This document shows positions 40,238-44,384 of a stretch of DNA of 44,384 nucleotides, one piece after another. The stretch lies in the IMG/VR virus record IMGVR_UViG_3300035698_004379, positions 1 through 44,384 of that record. The stretch is one strand, 5' to 3'. The translations under genes were made by a program, and so were the position numbers. The stretch comes from a virus. The notes below the pieces were generated by a model. That model saw nothing but the letters and a program-made list of their open reading frames with translations, searched no databases and was not told the DNA's origin. Positions within the stretch are counted from its first letter, which is position 1, and each line of letters starts with the position of its first letter.

Positions 40238-42690
40238 TACGCAAAACCATCTTGTGGGTATAGTTCAGGAGGGGAGGACTCCTCAAAAGAATCTGTTTCT
40301 AGTATAGGTACAAGCAACGCCCTGCAATTAAAGTGATTCGGTGGTGTGTATACTTGCCAGGTCTCATTGTCTACTGAGTAGATCTTGCCATCCAGGTGTC
40401 TGCAAATCGATGACGTACGGGAGTCGAGGATGGATGAATACTCAAATGCTCTGACAAATCCATCCAGCTCAGGATCTCTAAAGTACTCATCTCGCGCTTC
40501 GTTAATTGCTTCGAATGTATTTGTTCTAATGATAGTTTTGAGGCGTGCAGCGGGGTTATCAATGTTAAACGCCTCACCGAGCGCTTCCTGTATCTCCTCT
40601 TTATCCAGTATGCCCTGCGCGCCGAATTTTTCATAGATTTCACGAATCACCTCCGCTTCAGACTTAGCCGTCTTGATTGCCTGGAACAGAATCTGTTGAA
40701 TTATGTCCAATGCAGCCTGGGTCAATTTACCCGCAGCTGTAAATGACTTGGCATCGAAGAACTCAGACGCTCGGTCATTAAGATTCTGCATATCAATGCG
40801 CTCAGCACTAAAGCCTTGCAGCTTAGCGCGATCTATCTCTGTCTTTGCTTCATCCTTACCCATATCGAAGGCTCGCTGAATACGTCTGCGAATAGAGTTG
40901 CGTACCGCTTTACCATTAGGCCATTTGAGCGCAGTGATGGCTTCAGATGATTCAACAGCCATTCCTAGCTGCTCTTCTTTTATCTTATCTATTAGCTTAG
41001 TAACACCTTTCGCCATCTCCATACTGAGATCACGCACACCATCTTCTTCAATCTCTTTAGACTTGCGATCTATAATTGCGAACGCAACTCTTGACTCCGC
41101 GCGCATGAGAGCAGCTAAGCGACCTCGTACTGTTTCTTCAATGACTTCATCAACTGGGTCAACGTTGTCTCCGGCTGGCCGATCTCCTTGTGAGTCTTCA
41201 CTACTAGTACCGTCGTCAGGAGCATTGTCAGGATCACCATCAGGATTATCAGGATCCAGAGGATCTTGTCCACTAGGCGCCACAGGTTCTTTGATTTCAA
41301 CATCTACCAATAAATCCTCCGCTTCTGATAGCGATAGTGGGAAAGACGCAACTATAATTTTAGCGGCCGTTGCTTTGTCTAGCAAACTCGTGGCTACTTT
41401 GTTTATGATCTCAACAAGGGCATTGACCTGAGTACCAGATAGTGCAGTGGATGGATCCACATTCTTTTCTTCTTCTTTATCTTCTTCCTTAACCGAAGGG
41501 AAGCCAAGCATGTCGCGGATATGTGCCTCGTCTTTCTCGTTAGAAGTAACAGCCTTGACGCCAACTAGTTGCTGCCATCGTTCTATCAGTGCTTGCATCT
41601 GTGAATCAGACAATGGCTTGAATCTAAAGCGCGGATAATCTCCGTCACCAAAGTTTAAGTCTCCTAGATGCTTAAACAGTTGCTCGTCTAAACACTCCTC
41701 TAAACGATTAGCGTCGCTCGCCAGTGTCCACATAAAGGACTCTAGCTGTGTTTGACTTTGAGCAAAAGAACCTGTGGAGCTCTGCACAGAGACACCTAGG
41801 AGATTGGGTACCAGTAGCGCTTTGGCAATTGACAAATCATGGTGATTGATTGCATCTTTAAACGCTACATTATTCGCGGGGAAGGTCAGCTGGACATCGC
41901 GTCTATTAGCAAAGAGCCAACCTGACATTGCGTCCTTGTTCTGAATCATAGTGACTAACTGCGTCCACTCATCACCGCCTTTCTGAATAGCTTCGCCGCC
42001 TTCTTCAGGCATAACTGTTAGATAACCAGTTGCATGGCGCTCAGTCCACATATTCCAGAACTGAATCGCATTGTTCTTAGCAGACCATGATCGATAGGCC
42101 TCGCGTAGCTCTGAGCCTCCATAGTGAACATCTACATCTGGATTCTGAACATACCATATGAAGCGCTCTATATCTATATCTTGCTCGCGGCCTTCAAACT
42201 GCTGAACTACACTACTTATATTGTCGTGCTGATCGACATCGAAATAGAATGTATCGAATGGTCTAAGCTTCAATGCTGATAAGCCCCACCAGGTTTTCTT
42301 CTGGTATTCTATTTGACTAAATACCTTCTCGGTCATACTAAAGCCGTTATATAAAGAAGACATAATGCCGTTGAGATCATCCACAAAAGAGCCTCGCATA
42401 TTTTTAACGATGGCAGTGAATAGCGCTGATCGCTTGGTCTTCTCTTCATCCGACAATGTACAATCTTCATCAAACTCAAAGAACCATCTGCGACCAGTAA
42501 CAGCGTCTCTCTTAAATCTGACCACTGCTTTTATCTGCTCATCCTGCATCATTAACTTATAAATCTTATACCCGCGCTGACCCATTAAGTCATCAGGGTT
42601 ATACTTGAGTAAGCCAATTGAGCGGTTGAATCCATTTAGGGACTCCGACCAAGCAACCTCTTGAACATTACGTATTTCTTGTTTAGCCAT
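40237..42690 (-). CDS. Portal protein fused to MuF-like head morphogenesis domain
   Basis: The N-terminal half (to about residue 480) resembles DUF935 (Mu gp29-type) portals, with a linker rich in Asp/Pro/Gly near 470-520. The last 150 residues match the MuF/SPP1 gp7 domain: RTNTFEAINEARDEY, ILDSRTSSICRHLDGK and PPNHFNCR. The portal ring is the DNA channel, and MuF proteins are packaged minor head proteins. The two are separate genes in Mu; here one 817-residue polypeptide carries both. Confidence 0.85.
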   Translation of the reverse strand: MAKQEIRNVQEVAWSESLNGFNRSIGLLKYNPDDLMGQRGYKIYKLMMQDEQIKAVVRFKRDAVTGRRWFFEFDEDCTLSDEEKTKRSALFTAIVKNMRGSFVDDLNGIMSSLYNGFSMTEKVFSQIEYQKKTWWGLSALKLRPFDTFYFDVDQHDNISSVVQQFEGREQDIDIERFIWYVQNPDVDVHYGGSELREAYRSWSAKNNAIQFWNMWTERHATGYLTVMPEEGGEAIQKGGDEWTQLVTMIQNKDAMSGWLFANRRDVQLTFPANNVAFKDAINHHDLSIAKALLVPNLLGVSVQSSTGSFAQSQTQLESFMWTLASDANRLEECLDEQLFKHLGDLNFGDGDYPRFRFKPLSDSQMQALIERWQQLVGVKAVTSNEKDEAHIRDMLGFPSVKEEDKEEEKNVDPSTALSGTQVNALVEIINKVATSLLDKATAAKIIVASFPLSLSEAEDLLVDVEIKEPVAPSGQDPLDPDNPDGDPDNAPDDGTSSEDSQGDRPAGDNVDPVDEVIEETVRGRLAALMRAESRVAFAIIDRKSKEIEEDGVRDLSMEMAKGVTKLIDKIKEEQLGMAVESSEAITALKWPNGKAVRNSIRRRIQRAFDMGKDEAKTEIDRAKLQGFSAERIDMQNLNDRASEFFDAKSFTAAGKLTQAALDIIQQILFQAIKTAKSEAEVIREIYEKFGAQGILDKEEIQEALGEAFNIDNPAARLKTIIRTNTFEAINEARDEYFRDPELDGFVRAFEYSSILDSRTSSICRHLDGKIYSVDNETWQVYTPPNHFNCRALLVPILETDSFEESSPPELYPQDGFA

Positions 42691-42692
42691 AA

Positions 42693-44219
42693 TTATTGTG
42701 CACTCTTCATGAGGCCGATCAACTCAACACCAACACTGTTACTATTAGCACCTAGCGATAACTTAGGTGACTGACCAGTAAACAACATCATGGAGCTGTC
42801 CGGCATATCTGGGGATTTAATACCTCTAGCAATCATCTCTTTTTTAGTTTCTAAATCTTCTAGTTTGTCATTTGACACTTTAGTTTTAATTGAAGACATC
42901 TGACCCTCATAGTCTCCCCAATCTTCAGCATTGCAGAATTTGATATCATACTCAATCTGTTTATCTCTCAATCTATCCCTTAATACTAAGTAGGTCTGCG
43001 TTCTACGATTTCGCCACTTCTTAGGTTGGTCTGACATGCCGCCACCTCTGAACTGAACTACCTTGTAGCCCTTGTCCATTAGCCAGCCAGCAGTACCAGC
43101 ACCGACACCAATAGCGTCAACAACAAATTCATCATAATTCTTTTTACCACCCAGCGCAATGAATACGCGCTCAGCTGCTTTGGCTGTTTCTATTACTGAT
43201 GTAGAGGCTTTAAACGAATGCCTGGACATCTTCAGCATGTGAGCCTTGGTATCATACATGCGCGCGGCGGTTATTACTGATTCGTCTTCGCCGCCGTCCG
43301 CGACATCAACAGCAACTCTAAGTTTTGACAAGGAGCCGTCATGTTTAAAAGCTTCGTCGAGTTTGGCGTCCTGTAACCAAGACATGACGATGAGCTGGTC
43401 AGACGATGCATCTGGGAACTCACCAAAGCACCTAACTTTAACGATGTTTGAATCTTTGCCATACTTGCTTTCCTGGTCTTCTATCCATTGTCTACTGACC
43501 CGGCGCGTCTTATCTAATGATACATGATACTTGAAATAAGTCTTAGCTACCTTGTCTATCATGTGACTTTGATAGAAAGTGCCCTCAGTCCTGGTCGGAT
43601 TGCCAATCATTACTAATACCACTAGGGTACCAGTAGAGATCGCCCCTTCAATCACCGGGAACAACTGCTCTGAAATACCAGAGGCCTCATCCACAATGAA
43701 TAATAAATAGTCGTGATGATAGCCCGCTAAGTTCTCAGGTTCGCGTGCAGTCTCAGCCACGCAGAAGTAAGTTGGATCATTTGCCCATATGACCTTGCCA
43801 CTAGACTGCTCGTAGAATGATGAGAAGCCACCTGCACCCCGTCTGCCAATAGCATCGATCTCTGGGAACAGTCTAGTCAGTATCTGTTTCTCTTTAGTTG
43901 CAGTAACAACCACTCTGCCCATCCGGGTAAACTGCCACCAATGTATTAATGATGCCGCCCACCAGGTTTTGCCCGGACCGTGCATCGCTCTGACTGTTAT
44001 CTTATTAAAGCCATCATGATTAATCTTTGTAGGCATGCCTAACTTCTTGCGCTCGACATCTGCCACGGCTTCTGTTAGTTCAACTTGCCACTTATCTAAC
44101 TTATTAGGTGAGACTCTTAGTATCTCATCATAAAAGTATTGAGGATCGAAGCGCGCCTTCTGCTTGGCAATACGAATAACGTCGACTGGATTGAAATCTA
44201 GTTTGCGTGCTGCGCTCAT
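42693..44219 (-). CDS. Large terminase subunit (TerL)
   Basis: The packaging motor has an N-terminal ATPase with a variant Walker A (AMHGPGKT, about residues 78-85) and Walker B (IVDEAS, near 175-180). The C-terminal nuclease has VAVDVADGGED (Asp305) and VVDAIGVG (Asp368). The ATG at 44219 was preferred to a GTG at 44246 that has no binding site. TerS lies upstream across the circular join. Confidence 0.95.
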   Translation of the reverse strand: MSAARKLDFNPVDVIRIAKQKARFDPQYFYDEILRVSPNKLDKWQVELTEAVADVERKKLGMPTKINHDGFNKITVRAMHGPGKTWWAASLIHWWQFTRMGRVVVTATKEKQILTRLFPEIDAIGRRGAGGFSSFYEQSSGKVIWANDPTYFCVAETAREPENLAGYHHDYLLFIVDEASGISEQLFPVIEGAISTGTLVVLVMIGNPTRTEGTFYQSHMIDKVAKTYFKYHVSLDKTRRVSRQWIEDQESKYGKDSNIVKVRCFGEFPDASSDQLIVMSWLQDAKLDEAFKHDGSLSKLRVAVDVADGGEDESVITAARMYDTKAHMLKMSRHSFKASTSVIETAKAAERVFIALGGKKNYDEFVVDAIGVGAGTAGWLMDKGYKVVQFRGGGMSDQPKKWRNRRTQTYLVLRDRLRDKQIEYDIKFCNAEDWGDYEGQMSSIKTKVSNDKLEDLETKKEMIARGIKSPDMPDSSMMLFTGQSPKLSLGANSNSVGVELIGLMKSAQ

Positions 44220-44257
44220 ATCTCGCGCCTTGTAAAAAGAACACACAGAAACGCAAG

Positions 44258-44384
44258 TGTCAATGCGCGCGCAGGGCTAAACACACAGAAATAGGCCATA
44301 TTTGAGAAATGTTCTTTTAACATCGCGTGTTCATGAGTGTTAACTGTCACTCTCCGGCAGGTCGTCTAACAATGAAGGGACTAA
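44258..44384. repeat. Right copy of 127-bp terminal direct repeat
   Basis: This stretch is identical to bases 1-127. Circular closure of the map is the simplest reading. It includes part of the terL-terS spacer and the first 45 bases of the terS 3' end. Confidence 0.95.
44340..44384 (-). CDS. 3' end of small terminase gene (duplicate copy)
   Basis: This copies the last 15 codons (including the stop) of the gene at 83-649 and arises from the terminal repeat. It is not a separate gene. Confidence 0.85.
   Translation of the reverse strand, partial: LVPSLLDDLPESDS

Noticed and set aside
1-44384. tRNA genes and integration site
   Set aside because: No convincing cloverleaf, integrase or attachment repeat was noticed on reading both strands. 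A tRNAscan run was not possible, so a small tRNA cannot be fully excluded.

Overview
The window is a complete tailed-phage (Caudoviricetes) genome, apparently in one piece. Its last 127 bases repeat its first 127 exactly, so the unique sequence is about 44,257 bp and the map closes into a circle. The gene set has a tape measure protein, tail tube protein, frameshifted tail chaperone pair, large terminase, portal and HK97-type capsid protein, with no sheath gene seen. That points to a phage with a long non-contractile tail. Shine-Dalgarno sequences, sigma70-like promoters and lipobox signals suggest a Gram-negative host. The mix of DUF935-type portal, MuF domain, protease with nested scaffold, DUF2190 decoration protein, family A polymerase, SNF2 helicase, VRR-NUC and Cas4-like nuclease recalls Chi-like siphoviruses; that placement is inference. 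No integrase, excisionase or recognisable lysogeny repressor was seen, so a lytic lifestyle is likely.

Layout. (1) About 650-1375 is a gene-free region with a perfect -10 box facing left, an extended -10 facing right, AT-rich DNA and repeated AAAxCGCTTTT-type motifs. It is the best candidate for the replication origin. (2) 1376-5269 reads right: a primase-helicase, small unknown genes and a small radical SAM/SPASM-like protein. (3) 5266-6484 reads left: six compact unknown genes, possibly host-takeover factors. (4) 6485-6698 is a divergent promoter region with an operator-like palindrome. (5) 6699-17195 reads right: a candidate ssDNA-binding protein, DNA polymerase, nucleases, an SNF2 helicase with an H1-like tail, and a nucleotide cassette of dNMP kinase, ThyA-family enzyme, MazG-like pyrophosphohydrolase and dCMP deaminase. 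(6) The rest, from terS at 649 leftward through the circular join and down to 17278, is one long late block of terminase, portal-MuF fusion, protease/scaffold, capsid, glycan-enzyme, connector, tail and lysis genes.

Three points deserve attention. The ThyA-family protein has Asp where thymidylate synthases have the dUMP-selecting Asn, as in the T4 dCMP-modifying enzyme. With the neighbouring kinase, MazG-like protein and deaminase this suggests the phage makes a 5-modified (probably 5-methyl) cytosine nucleotide for its own DNA. Second, the capsid/connector block holds a 1009-residue protein with glycosyltransferase, methyltransferase and second glycosyltransferase domains, close to a sulfotransferase-like gene. 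This looks like an uncharacterised glycan-decoration system. Third, several genes encode more than one product: a -1 frameshift in the tail chaperone, a scaffold nested in the protease, and an H1-like protein nested in the helicase gene.
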